A stretch of 64,000 nucleotides of DNA, from the NCBI RefSeq assembly GCF_016808335.1, contig NC_053142.1:5107700-5171699 (forward strand), given 5' to 3'. The DNA is from Panicum virgatum (taxonomy: Eukaryota > Streptophyta > Magnoliopsida > Poales > Poaceae). Position numbers and translations under genes: made by a program. Under the pieces are notes generated by a model. The model was not told the origin of the DNA and searched no databases. It saw only the letters and a list, made by a program, of their open reading frames with translations. Shown here one piece after another: positions 43,865 to 56,700 of this stretch. Every line of letters starts with the position of its first letter. The stretch's first letter is position 1.

Positions 43865-46800
43865 TGTCACAGAACAGTCCAAATAATACTGATCAAGTGC
43901 ACTAATTAACCATTCAACTTAAACCTCCGGTACTGCACTTCACCAGTACACCCAGACTGCCTGCTATAACCAGGATCGATTACACGGGAACTCTCGCCAA
44001 AAGACGAGCACAAGTGATTACAAGCAACAAAAGTTTTCAAACTTAACTTACAACCAGAGTTAAATAAAAGTCTCCAAATTAATTTACAATAAAGTTTTAC
44101 AAGCCAGAGTTACATTTCGAATACAGAGTTCAAACGCAGCGGAAAAATACAAACAGTTTGAAACAAACTTCAAAATACCGTATGGTAGATAACGTCGATG
44201 ACAAGAGACGAGCTTCACATCTTGCCCACTGATGTGAGGCTCACCTGCCTGCACTTCACGGAGAAGGCGGAACCCACTCGACCGTCCAACCTGGAGGAAG
44301 AGGCTGACCACTCCAGGACGCACCGATTCCCTGGAAGTCTTCCGGAAGATAGCCTGCTTAGAAGGGTTACAACCAAACCCTGAGTATTCTAATACTCAGC
44401 AAGGCTTACCCGTCTATGGGTATACTTAGTCCATTATCTAGACATGCACAGCTCTTTGGCTCTGGAGTTATTTTGCTGAAAAGCCACTAATACTGGATCC
44501 TTACTTTCAATATTTTAGCTCCAATTGTGTTGATAGCTAGAAACTAGGTTTGCCTAGTTTTCTAGAGCATACATGGTTAATCATGTTATCTTTTCAAGAA
44601 CATCCACATAAAACCATCTTTTCTCTTTCTGTCCTTTCAATCCTTACTACGATGCGACGCATTGACCAAGGCTCTCATAACCGCGAGTCACGGCGAATCG
44701 ATCCGATTTAACCTTGCAAGGTGGAACTAACTCACACGACACGTGAAAACCCAGTCGGGCCACACACGTCAACTGTTCCCATAATTACCCCAAAGTCTGA
44801 ATCAAGCCCGCAAACACCCGGATGATGAGCCCCGCACGTGCGAACCCCCGGTGAACCCGTGGGCCACTTCACCATCCGTCAACCCTACCCAGCATCGCAG
44901 GTCGAGACCCAGATTCTGACGCAATTTAGGTAATTAGCTTACCGGTTTCGACTACCTCCTACTTCCGGCATGTGGTTAGTACTGTTCAATCCTCAGTCAA
45001 AGGGCCAACAATGGAACGGTCCTCAATCGACACAGGCGGAGACTCAACTTTCTTTACTCAACAATCCTATCCAACTTTCCCTCCGCCCGGTCTCCAATTT
45101 CCTTCTCATTGCATTATTTCTCAAAACACTGCCTGAAGTAACAACCCTGTATCTCGCGGGTGACAGGAAATCACCCGTCTTCTACCGCGTTTACTTAAGC
45201 ATAGCGGTGCTAGCGATAACTGCACTAGTAGGACACTGGGTATTCAAGATTATGCATCTATGGTTCCAACCAATTCCTTGAACGTAAATGCACAATACTT
45301 TAAGTATAACATGGAGTAATTAAAATAAGGGATATGCTTCGGGGCTTGCCTTGCAGGTCAGCGGGGTTAGCGATTTCTTCGGGAGCGTGCTCGACTGCGT
45401 CCTCCTGCTGTTCTCTTGCTTGCGGCTCCTGGACCGGCTCGGCAACCAGCTCATAAACCACTTCGTTCGTGACGTCTACACGTATGAAAAGATGCCATGC
45501 AGGAGTTACAACGGTGCAAGGCACTCAGGAGGCAATACGCCAATTAAAAGAAGAAACGACATGACAACGATTTATTAAAGATTCAAAATACGAACAAGCA
45601 ATCAGAATCAAATATTTCTCAAGGGTAACTTATTTTGATCCTACTGCAAGAACAAAAGTTAAAGTGAAACCAAGCCAAAATTAAAAGATACAATGCAGAA
45701 ACTAAATTATTTTGGCCCTAGCACTATAAATTGAACAACAATAGATCCACGAACATACACATAGGCCATGCACCTGGAAATTTTTCAGTGGACTACACAT
45801 GCAAAGATTAGGCTACCATAAAATTTTCAAGATTTTTAGACAAACAGAACAACCGATATAAGATAAACTAGCTTAAACACACACTGGATTTTTAGCAGGG
45901 GCAAAAGTGACATTTCACCTGCACAAATATTTTTCTACTGAAGATCCTGATTTTATAAACCTAACAAAATTTAGTTTGTATTTTTAGGATTTTTCTGCAT
46001 TTTTCTAGCAATTAACAAACATTCAGCCGAAATAACAAAAATAAATAACTCCACCCTTAACCTCTGACCCGTGGCCCCACTTGTCATTGGAATAGAGAGA
46101 GCAAAAGGGCGGGGGCTCCCCTGTTCTGCTCTGCCGCCTGCCCCGGCCGCACACCGGCGGCGCACACCAGCGCGCGCGACGGCCGTGAACCGGCCCGGCC
46201 GGCGGGGCAGCGCGGGCGGGCCCACGCGCAGGGGACAGCGTGGCCGCGGCCGAGTAGCAGCTGAGCAGAGGCACGCGTGGGGGCGGCCCAGGACACACGC
46301 GGGCGGCGATGGCAAGGTAGGGCGACAGCGGCGCACGGCGGCGTTCCGGCGGCGAAGAAGCTGGGTGACCGCGGGGCTGGGCGATTCGACGCTCAGTGAA
46401 GCTCAGCGGCCTCAGGGCGCACGGCGGCGCGGTGCGAGCCCGAGCCAGGGCTGCCCGCAGCGGCACAGGCGGCGGCGCAGGGCGGCTATGGTGGCGCGGC
46501 AGGGAACCGGCGGCAGCGGTGCCTAAATCACGTAGGGAAATGGCCGGGAAGGAAGAGGGGCGCGCGAAGAAGCTCACCGACGACTTGATTTGAGCGGAGG
46601 GAGGCCGGAAAGTGGAACTCGACGAGAGGGGGCGGAGCTCGACGGGGTTGTCAATGGCGGCCGGCGGTCGCGGGCTTGATTCGGCCGGCGTGCAGCTCAA
46701 GTGAACTCGAGATGGGGCGGAGGATGTTCGGGGCGATGCTGCGGGGCTCTGGGCGCGGTGAATCGAGGCACGGCGGCGAGGGGTTGCCGGAGCAGCGGAC

Positions 46801-47289
46801 GGCGGCACTGAGCTCGAGCTCGGCTCGACGTGAGCACGAGGAAGGAGAGAACGGGGAGAAATGGATAGGGCTCAGGAAAGGATAAGAATGCGTCCATGCG
46901 GAAGCCGAGGATCGCCGACGGCCGACGCGTGGCGTCACCGGCGATGACGCGGGGTCGCGGCATGGGCACACACAGGGAAAACAGAGGAGCACAGTAGCCT
47001 AGATGAATTGATTTACATTGATTTTGACCAAAGTTTGACAGCCCAAAACTCCAAATTTCATATGGGCACATGAAATTTGACCAGAATAGAAGTTGTAGAG
47101 GAATAGAAAGTCTGCAACTTTTGTTTTGGGCGCAAGTTGATTCGAAGCTTGGATCATGGATAAAAACGAGATCGAACACAGCTAAAACGACGTTTACCGC
47201 GCGAACTCGGTTAACGCTAACGATTGTGATTAACCTTAATTAGTGATTAAGCACGGTATTAGCGTCAAAATTAACACCGGGGTGTTACA
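43865..47289 (-). repeat. 5' LTR of the chromovirus (3425 bp)
   Basis: It pairs with 34965-38158 and retains the 209-bp block (about 45854-46062) missing from the other copy. A new element has identical LTRs, so all differences arose after insertion. Open frames such as 46023-46808 minus and 46071-46526 plus are GC-rich LTR sequence. Confidence 0.93.
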
Positions 47290-47420
47290 AGCAGCCACAC
47301 ATTTGTCCCGGTTGGTGGCTCCAACTGAGCATTGGTCCCGGTTGGGGCCACCAACCGGGACAAATGTGTGGCCTTGGGTCCCGGTTGGTGGCTCCAACCG
47401 GGATAAAACAACCCCAACCC
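47290..47420. promoter_or_regulatory. CACTA subterminal repeat cluster, left side
   Basis: At least five copies of TCCCGGTTGG(T/G)GGCTCCAAC or its complement lie within 130 bp, in both orientations. In En/Spm-type elements such motifs bind the TNPA-type protein. A pyrimidine-rich leader-like stretch follows (47420-47520), suggesting the first gene's promoter. Confidence 0.7.
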
Positions 47421-48010
47421 TTTATCCCTTCTTCCTCCCCTCGCCCGAGCCATTCAGCTCAGTGTTCTTGCTGTTCTTGCCTCGGGTGGGGGGAGTTCTT
47501 TCCTATTTCCTCCACGATTTGTGAAGACTCTTTGATTCCCCGTCCATTCAACAGCTGTAAAGGTTAGGAGCTTGTTCCTCTCACCATCCATTTCTTGTGT
47601 AGCTCATTTTATGGTTTAGAAATAGAGAAATGGGATATTTTTAGATAGGGAAAGTTTTTATGATTTTTATACCATTTGAACTCAAATGTGGTACTTTTAG
47701 CTGTGCATATATAGATATGATTTACTAGTTTTAGTTCATCTAGATGAGTATAGAGAGTTGATGTGATTTTCTTGTATAGAGAGTTGATATTACAAATGGG
47801 TATAGTAGATTTTTGTTTAGAATGAGAGTATATATTACAATGTGAGTATGAAATTTTAAAAGGAATAATTATTATAAGTGGAACAATGTATACTTGGTAA
47901 TTATATATTACAATGTGAGTATTTAAGATTTTATTCATTTTTTTCTTGTATTATGAAAATTAGTTTTATTTTTTATGTTTTCTTTTATTTTCTTGTAAAA
48001 GATAAGTGTA
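47421..48010 (+). other. Leader/intron-like AT-rich stretch of the first CACTA gene
   Basis: A pyrimidine-rich start is followed by AT-rich sequence without coding signal, probably untranslated leader and intron before the open frame at 48011. Confidence 0.45.
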
Positions 48011-48376
48011 GTGAGTATGAGTTTGGCACATGTTACTGCATTGGAGCACCGTGCGTCCGCCGGGGCATCGGTACACAATCAACTGGAGCGCACCGGACAT
48101 TCCCTTGAGTTCCGACCAGAGGAGCGTCTTGGACTTCTTAGCGGTCGTATTCGTCGTTGGGTTAAGAGAGCATTTCAATGCTTTGAACATGGAAAAGCAA
48201 ATCACAAATTTCAGCATGAATTTAATGTCGAATTGCATGGTACGGATGACCATCGCGAGTTGATGGCTCGATATAATGCAAGGCGTTAAGCATCGGGGCT
48301 AGAAGAATTTGACCGTAATGTGTCGAGACTTCGCGAGGCGGTTCACGAGGCCTTGATCAATAGACCTCGTGAGTAG
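48011..48376 (+). pseudogene. Small CACTA-borne open frame of unknown function
   Basis: The frame from 48011 has a TAA at 48287 and continues to 48374, about 120 codons in all. It is rich in Arg/Glu/His (GRIRRWVKRAFQCFEHGKAN, ELHGTDDHRELMARYNARR) and looks like real protein, with balanced composition unlike the surrounding AT-rich sequence. I do not recognise the family. A splice donor GTGAGT at 48369 and the acceptor before 48610 would join it to TNP2 out of frame, so it may be a separate product or a broken first exon. Confidence 0.45.
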
Positions 48377-48609
48377 TTTGTATTAGCATGTATCTTTTTT
48401 GCTATTTCAGCTTGGACCATTTAAATTATCATGTTGTGTAATGGATTATGTAGAGTTTTTAATTAATCGGGGTGTATGAAGAATGTATTATTCAAATTGT
48501 GTGATTGGATATTCGGACCTTTCAATTTTTATTCATGTTGTAGCGAAATCTATCCATTTGAACTAGATGAGAATTTTAGTAGTGATTTTTTTTTTTGAAA
48601 ACAATGCAG

Positions 48610-51278
48610 ATGGACCGGCAATGGATGTACAAAGCTGACTGACGTACCAAGAAGTTCATTGATGGCGTGCATTATTTTTTGGATGTGGCCGAGGCAAACC
48701 AGCAGAATGGTTTCATGTGCTACCCGTGCATACAGTGTCAGAATAATAAAGATTACTCCTCTAGGAGAACCCTTCACAGTCACATTTTCAGTCATGGTTT
48801 CAAGGCCAAATACTTCTGTCGAACCAAGCTTGTAGAAAAGAGAGTTATAATAGAAGACAATGAAGAAGTAGATTATGACGACAATTTTTCTAGCCATGCT
48901 GGACTTGGTGCCTTTAACGATGATACTTCCATGGAAGAGGCTGAAGCAGACACGGCAGAAAATGAGCCTACCAACGATCTCGGGCAGGCATTGTGCGGTA
49001 CACGGGAAGATTGTGATAGCGAAAAGGAGAGGATGAAGTTCCAACAGATGTTAGAGGACCATCACAAGTTGTTGTACCCAGGCTGTGAAGATGGATTGAA
49101 GAAGCTTCGCACAATGCTGGAGTTGCTGTAATGGAAGGCAACACATGGTGTATCAGACAAAGGATTTGGTGAATTACTGAAATTTTTGAAAAAAAAGCTT
49201 CCTAAGGACAACGAATTGCCTAGCACAACGTACGAACCAAAACAGCTTGTTTGCCCTTTAGGATTGGAGGTGCGGAAGATACATGCATGTCCCAACAACT
49301 ACATCCTCTACCAAGGTGACTACAAGAATTTGGATGCTTGCCCCGTATGCGGTGCATTGCGTTACAAGATCCGAAAAGGTGATCCTGGAGATGTGGAGGG
49401 GGAGCGTCCCAGGAAGAGAGTTCTTGCCAAGGTCTTGTGGTACTCGCCTATAATACCACGTTTGAAGCGTTTGTTTAGAAATAAAGAGAATGCTAAGTTG
49501 ATGTGATGGCACAAAGATGAACGCAAGCAAGACTCGATGTTGAGACACCCAGCGGATGGGTCACAGTGGAGAAAAATAGATAGAACCTACACAGACTTTG
49601 CCTTGGATGCGAGAAACATAAGGTTCGGTTTGAGTACGGATGGCATGAATCCTTTCGGTGAGATGAGCAGTGGGCACAACACTTGCCCTGTGACTCTATG
49701 CATATACAATCTTCCACCATGGCTATGCATGAAGCGAAAATTCATCATGATGCCGATACTTATCCTGGGCCCAAAGCAGCCCGGAAATGACATCGATGTG
49801 TACCTAGCTAAGACCATTGGTCGAAGAACTCTTATTGCTATGGTATGAAGAAGGTGTACAGATGTGGGATGAATACAAATAAGAGGACTTCAACCTACGA
49901 GCATTGTTGTTCGTAACCATCAATGACTAGCCTGCTCTAAGTAACCTGTCGGGACAATCGAACAAGAGATATAGAGATTGCACACACTGTTTAGAGGATA
50001 CCGATAGTATATGGTTGCCTCATTGCAGAAAGATTGTATACATGGGTCATCGTCGGTTTCTTCCCGTCAGATATCCGGTACGAAGGAAAGGCAAGAATTT
50101 CAAAGGGCAAGCGGACCACTAAATAAAACCGATGCACTGTAGTGGCAACGACGTCTTTGAAATGGTCAAAGATCTAGAAGTAGTATTTAGAAAGGGACCA
50201 GGTAGCCAACCTGTTCCGAGCAAAAACAGATTGGCGCCCATGTGGAAGAAGAAGTCTATTTTTTGGGAGCTACCATATTGGGAAGTCTTAGATGTTCGCC
50301 ATGCAATTGACGTGATGCACCTCACAAAGAATCTTTGCGTGAACCTGATAGGATTCTTAGGGGTGTACGGAAAGACAAAAGATACACTAGAAGCACGTCA
50401 GAAATTGCAACGAATGGAAGAAAAAGATGCCCTACATCCAGAAAAGCGAGACAATGGATGACACTATTTAAGTTCTACTAGCTATACTCTTAGCAAAAAA
50501 AAGAAGGAAAGCATGTTTGAATGCTTGAGCAGTATCAAGGTCCCATCTGGATACTCATCCAATATAAAAGGAATACTAAATTTGCAAGAGAAGAAATTGA
50601 CAAACCTAAAGCCTCATGATTGCCACGTGCTTATGACTGAACTTCTTCTCATTGTGCTGCGGGGGATTCTGCCTGAGAACGTGCGATTAACCATCGTGAA
50701 GCTGTGTGCCTTCCTCAACGCAATTTCTCAAAAGGTAATTGACCCAGTCAATCTGATAAAACTGTAGAACGATGTAGTACAATGTCTTGTGAGCTTTGAG
50801 TTGATATTTTCCCATCATTCTTCAACATTATGACACATCTTCTAGTGCACCTTGTGAAAGAGATTGATATCCTCGGACCTGTATTTCTACACAACATGTT
50901 CCCCTTCGAGAGGTTCATGTGGGTACTAAAGAAATGTGTTCATAACCGTACTCGTCCAGAAGGAAGCATCACCAGTGCGTATTGGTTTTCTACGTTAAGG
51001 GCATGTCCAGCAAGCCAAAGAAGGGGATGAACAAGCAAACAAATGAGCCAAAGCGACACATAGTCCTTTCAAGGAAAAGAAACGTCGTTGGAGTCGAGGA
51101 CAAGACAGACTTGTCAGAGGATTATAATAATTTTGTTGACATTCCACCTTTCGCAGTCAATGCTGATCCATGCATCCTGCTAGCCAATGAGGATGCTCCA
51201 TACTTGCGCCGCGATCATAATCAAGGGACATTTGTGAAGAGGAATTCTGTTACCGTACAAGTAGCTACTGATACTTGA
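48610..51278 (+). pseudogene. TNP2-type CACTA transposase (Transposase_21), decayed
   Basis: The enzyme would cut and move CACTA ends. ATG 48610 follows an AG acceptor. One frame runs to 49848 with stops at 48640 (TGA), 49129 (TAA) and 49504 (TGA): the N-terminal part FIDGVHYFLDVAEANQQNGF with a CYPCIQCQN Cys cluster, then NYILYQGDYKNLDACPVCGA and GLSTDGMNPFGEMSSGHNTC, both core TNP2 motifs. After a frameshift near 49850 the middle part is readable (GSQPVPSKNRLAPMWKKKSI, EVLDVRHAIDVMHLTKNLCV, HLVKEIDILGPVFLHNMFPF). Near 50980 the frame jumps into the C-terminal DUF4216-like tail (NVVGVEDKTDLSEDYNNF), so a block of the usual protein is deleted. Confidence 0.88.
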
Positions 51279-51954
51279 TGTATTAGAATCATTATGTAAT
51301 ATTTCATGAACATGTGATGGGCAATTTGAATATTTTGATTATATATGTACTACATCAGTTTCTCTTATATATTTTGTTCACTTAATTTTCATTTTGAAGT
51401 ACAATTTTATATACATTTTAGGATTAGTACTTAATTATTAACAATTATTGCATCAAATATATACAGAATATGTATTTGTAGGGTTAGTACTTAATTATTT
51501 ATATTTATTTCATCAAACATATAACTACACACTCTAACTAACACATTCACAGAGACACTCATCACTCACAAACACCCACTTTCACCAATTCCATGAAATA
51601 GCTACATTTAATGTAAAACTCACTTTTGTAACGTTAATGTGTTGAAAAAACTCATTTTTTGTCGAAAACCAATAGTTTGAAACATTTCTTTTAGCTAGTA
51701 CATAGTTGCATGGTCAAAATAAAAATTATAATATGTACCAAGTTATATAAATCATGGATCCAATCACTTAAATAAAAATAAAATATTTTTGTGTACATAT
51801 CAAATATAAATAAACTCAGAAACTTTGTTTGATAATTTTTGGACCCATAATTTATTTTCTACACAATTAACAGCTGACAGCCCATTTTTAAAAGACAAAT
51901 AAAAAAGAAACAAACAAAAGCACCCAAAGTTTAGGCGCAAGAATGGAACATGGG
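51279..51954. other. AT-rich intergenic stretch between the two CACTA genes
   Basis: Very AT-rich, no open frame of note; presumably the 3' region of TNP2. Confidence 0.5.
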
Positions 51955-52205
51955 CCTCATTTATCCCGAGTGGTAGATCCACCCGGGACTAAAAGTGGGC
52001 CGCATGCGTATTTTCGCTGCGGCCCACCAAAACTCGCCTTTAGTCTCGGTTCCAGCCACCACCCGGGACCAAAGGGTCTTTAGTCCCGTGTCGTGGCTCC
52101 ACCCGGGACCAAATGGGGGGCCTTTGGTCCCGATTCCAGCCACGACCCGGGACTAAAGACCCTTTGGTCTCGGGTGGTCGCTGGAATCGGGACCAAAGGC
52201 CTCCC
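51955..52205. promoter_or_regulatory. Internal array of subterminal-like motifs before the second CACTA gene
   Basis: About eight copies of the type CACCCGGGACCAAAG / CTTTAGTCCCG occur in alternating orientation. Positions 52118-52200 form a near-perfect inverted repeat around TTTGGTCCCGATTCCAGC. The same kind of motif occupies the element's ends. A TATA box (52209-52220) and a CT-rich leader follow at once, so the array sits where a promoter-proximal regulatory region would be. Confidence 0.65.
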
Positions 52206-52208
52206 CAC

Positions 52209-52220
52209 CTATATATATAC
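52209..52220 (+). promoter_or_regulatory. TATA box of the second CACTA gene
   Basis: CTATATATATAC directly follows the motif array and precedes a CT-rich, GC-rich leader (52225-52780). Confidence 0.6.
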
Positions 52221-53372
52221 CGGTGGCCCTTCTCCCTTCTTCTTCCACACTTGGCCGTTTCTTGATCTCAGCTCCACCGCTGCCACCGCGTCGTCCTCGT
52301 CCTCTTCTCACGGCACCGGTTGGGTCCCCGAGTGCCGCCAGCCCGCGCATTGCCTCCACGCCGAGACTTGCGCGCCTCTCTGTCCTGGCACCGGCCGCGG
52401 CGCGTCCTCCTCTGATCATCGTCGCGCGGAGCGCCCGCAGTACACGCGGTGCTCAAGCTGCACCATCGCCACGCGCCATCCCCGACCCACGCCGCCACCG
52501 GCCGTGATCTCCACCGTCGCCGCTCCATCGCCGACGCACGCGCCGCCCTACGCCGTCGACGTCGGCCCTGCTCCTCGGGCACCGGCGCCTCCACAGTACC
52601 GCTGGCCTCCACCGCCGCGCCGGTGCGCCGCCCCTGTCCTGCTACATCCCGGCCCGAAGGCCTGCGTGCCTCCACGCCGCCAACTCGCCTCCACGTGCTC
52701 ATCCACCGGCGATGACCCTTCCAGCCTTGCTCCTCCCCGAGCACTGCCGCCTGCCGTGGACCCTGCATTGCCAGTTTAGGGTTTTTCCTTTTTTGTGTGA
52801 TTGCAATTAGTTTAGTGAATTAAAGTTTAAATTTAGCTTCAAATTTATATTCAAATTGAGGTTCAAATTTAGTTTATTTAATTAGTGATATGCATTTATA
52901 TGTTTAGGGGTTCTAATTAATTTAGTTTTATATGTTTAATTAGGTTCAAATTTGGGATTTAATGTATATGTACTTTGAGGATGTAATTGCATAGATGTAT
53001 TTAAAATATAATTTAAATAGCCATTGTGACTTTTGTATAGTGACTTCATGGACTTGTAAAAATCGTAGAAAATTGTATAGTGACTTCATGGACTTATGAT
53101 TGAAGTTTGTTTAGTGAATTATAGGTTCAAATTCAAATTTAGGTTCGAATTTAGGAATTACACTTGGGCTCAAATTTGGAGAGGATGGTTATAATTTTAA
53201 GATTATCATTTGAATCCTGTTGAAATCCAAGAAATTTTAAGACTTGTGACTAGATGACTACAAAATTCCTAGAAATTTTTATAGTGCCTAATTTGATTAG
53301 AATAATTAGTATAAAATTGCATACTGACTTTAATTTGATCAAAACAATTTGTATATTCAATAGTTACTTAAG
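52221..53372 (+). other. Leader of the second CACTA gene: GC-rich block then AT-rich stretch
   Basis: The GC-rich 52225-52780 has overlapping open frames on both strands (52093-52779 plus, 52268-52768 minus) with low-complexity Pro/Ala/Arg content, more likely untranslated leader than a gene. The AT-rich 52780-53370 looks like an intron or UTR. Confidence 0.45.
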
Positions 53373-53620
53373 ATGGACCCGCGACGTTCTGCAATGGATG
53401 ATGAACAATTCTTAATGGATATATGATTGCATCCGGTAGGGGTGCGGCTGCTCCTGCCGAAGAAGCCGATGATGCCGCCAATACCGACATATACCTCAAT
53501 ATGTCCGGTGATGACGAAGTTGATCAACCCAAAGATGATGCTGCTGACCAAGAAGCAAATGTATGTATAATAACATCGATTCTTCTGTTTTAACTTGTAC
53601 TTATAACGAGTAATAACCAT

Positions 53621-53700
<80 letters not shown>

Positions 53701-56700
53701 CCCTCTGGATCATCACATCAGTCTAAAAGAACGAAGCAAGGCCCAACCAAGAAATTGGAAGGGCGATACATCATAACAGAAGTGGCTCCAGATGGCGAAC
53801 TGATCGGTCCAGAAGCAGCCGCAAAAAAATACGTAAGATAATGTGGATGTCTTGTAAGGGACCACATTCCAATCAGCTTTAGATTATGGAAAGCTAACAA
53901 TCCAATCGAGCAAAGGGATGCAGTACCTGAAAGAGAAAAGGAATGGCTTTGGAATGAGCTTAAGAAGAACTTCACGGTTCTAGCTGAATCAGAAGAATCA
54001 GCTAAGCGCTAGACCCTAAGCAAGATGGCCGAGCAGTTGCAGACATTTAGGAAGAATTTGACGAAGAACTATATCAACAAAGGGAAAATGCCAGAGTTTA
54101 CTGGAGATCTTTCAAAGTAGAAGGACCACTGGGATGCCTTTGTGGCATACAAGTCTTTGGAGCTTGGGATTCACATGGTGGAAAAGGCCAAGTAAAATGC
54201 CTCGAAGAAAGTATATCATCACACTCTAGGGCAAAGTGGCTACAAGCTCGCAAAAGGAAAATGGGAGAAGATGGAGCAAGATTTGATTGACAAAGGTATC
54301 ACACCTGCGACCATCAACTGGCTTGAATGTTTAAGGAACTGGTACTATGCTCATGGTGGAAGATTGGACCCAAAGACTGGGGAGTTCATCTATGACCCAA
54401 ATATTCGTCAAGCGGCTCAAAGACTACAGGAGGTCATACTAGCAGTTGCCCAAGGAACATTCTAGCCCGATAGAGAAAAGGATGAGCTGACTTACGCCCT
54501 TCAGAATCCAGAACATCTGGGGTGCACAACGGGCAAAGGAGTGGTTCCGTGGAAGTTTGGTTTCAGAGATTATATCGAATCGTATAGAAGCCAGCCAAAG
54601 AAGGAAGAACGAGGAGTGAGAGCACCTGCGAAGGCTAGAGGAATAGCTCCTCTCACATGACGCAATAGTGTCCAATGAGGTCAAACACCAAGTGGCCATA
54701 GCAATGAGCGGCCAGCAGTAGCAACCACAAGCGGCGACTCCAAAGGCCAATGTCGTCGCGGATCTATCGCAGTGGAAAAGTAGCTGCGCTTCCATGGACC
54801 ACCCTGCCAATACAGTAGTTCCCGCAATTGAAACGACAGCCCAGCAGCGGTATGCAGTGGATGAGATCACCCAGCGGACACCTTGCGAGCTTCAAACTGC
54901 CTATAAGAACTTAACGTTCACGGTTGCGTACGGTACCGCTATGCCAACAAAACCAGGCGATGTGTACCGTGGGCAGGAGATTCTGGCTGGATACACTAAG
55001 GTTGGCATCGAGCAGGTGTCCAATGATTGGAAGACGCTCGAGCTCGATATTCATGGAGGTGACAGGGGAGACGACGCTAGCCGATGCCATTCATGGCTAC
55101 ATCATCTGGGACAAGTGCTACATCATCATCAAGGCTACTGAGCAGGCGTCAAGGCCGGCATCTCCTCAAAGGGCACCCAGCATGAGTCCACCATCTCTGC
55201 AAGCTGCACCACAACATTCTCCTGCACCATTATCTACTGGGCAAACATTGACACCTGCTTCACCGCCGTCTCTTGGTTCACCTCCTTCGCCGCCACCAAA
55301 GAAGCAAAAACAAACGTTGAGGTCGCAAGCTTCGCTTATGGAGTCTCCAAAGAAGCAGCGAAAGCCGAAGGAGAAAAAAATCAAGGAGGCTCCTAAGTTA
55401 CCCTGGGACCACACCTCTGAAGAATGTAGAGAGTCCATGGAGGCCGACGTTAAGTAACACTTCAAAAAGGAGCCAGAGAATCAGGATAAACCAGTGGACC
55501 CTTCAAAATTGAAATTTTTTATTGGAATGTGCGAAGCGAATAAGAAGAAGTTCATTGATAAACCGCTTTCGGACTACGATCGCTCGATTACGAAATCATA
55601 TCAGAAGAGGAAATCAGGGTCAGTCATCGTTCGATGTTCCATAGCTCGGGGCCCAAAAGAAACAGTCAATAGAACCGCTAGTTGTTCTAAACCAGGAACA
55701 ACAAGGCTTTCTGGCTTTTTTGCAATCATCAAAGCTCACTATTGATCAGATAATAGTGTCAAAGCTCGCTACTGATTAGATAACAGATTATCTGATAGCT
55801 CCAGTGGTTCGATGGCCATATAAGGAGGGCACCAGCCTTGTCCCCCTAGAGGTTGTGCCTATGCTTCCAATGCAAATGCGAAGGCTACATGACTGCTACA
55901 TGAAGGCGATGGCAGATGCGAACTTCATGCAGGGCGCAAAGATTACTGATGAGGATTTCCTTCGTGGAGAGGCCATCATATGGATTGATTGGGAAGGAGT
56001 GTACCAACTATACCATCGGGACGCCCTGGACATCTCTATCGTCAGTTTGTGGCTTCTGTAAGTGTGTTCTTCAAATTTTGTTCATTACCATATATAACTA
56101 AGGAATATTATTACAGGTTCCCAACCTATTGATTCCTTGCTTCATTTTGTATCCCGTAGAATAGAGATTCAAACTTACAGGAAAAAAAGGGTATTACCAT
56201 ATCGGCTTCATCGACCCATCGATTGTGAATTGCAAGAATCTCCAGAGCAATCCTGCAGAAACATTCAAAAATGTATACATGTACTTAAGTGTTCAGTACT
56301 ACAAGGCTCACATACTATTTCTGTACAACTTTGTGTGAGTCTTTTCTGCCATATAACTCTTTTAGTTCTGTATAACTGAATTTTTTTAACCCTACAAGAA
56401 GTGGCTCCGATTTGTATAATCTTGCAGAGATCATTGGATACTAGTTGTCATATTTCCTGACAAGAGCTTAGAGGTTGTTATGGACTCATTACGGAGAGAT
56501 CCAAGCCAATACAAAGACCTGACCGACATGTTGAACAAGTAATTAATTCTTGTCATACCACCTCAATCATCATTACTTTGAAATCATCGACAACTATATT
56601 TATTCGTTTTGGTTCATGTTCAGGGTTTGGAAGAAATTCATTCGAAAGCATATTGGCAATTTCAGCGCCGAACTAAAATGGAAGACAAACTTTCTGGTAC

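Larger units (their letters stand above)
34965..47289 (-). mobile_element. Tekay/Del-type chromovirus (Ty3-gypsy), 12.3 kb, TSD AGCAG
   Basis: Two LTRs of 3.2 and 3.4 kb, reading TGTAACACC...GTGACA on the minus strand, bound an internal gag-pol region. The element is flanked by the perfect duplication AGCAG (34960-34964 and 47290-47294). PBS (43851-43862) and polypurine tract (38159-38172) are in place. The polyprotein order is gag, CCHC, protease, RT, RNase H, integrase, chromodomain. The chromodomain steers integration towards marked chromatin in this lineage. It inserted into the left subterminal region of the CACTA element. Confidence 0.93.

Noticed and set aside
53357..53716. 119-codon minus frame with Ile-Tyr repeats
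   Set aside because: Translation of the (AT)n microsatellite.
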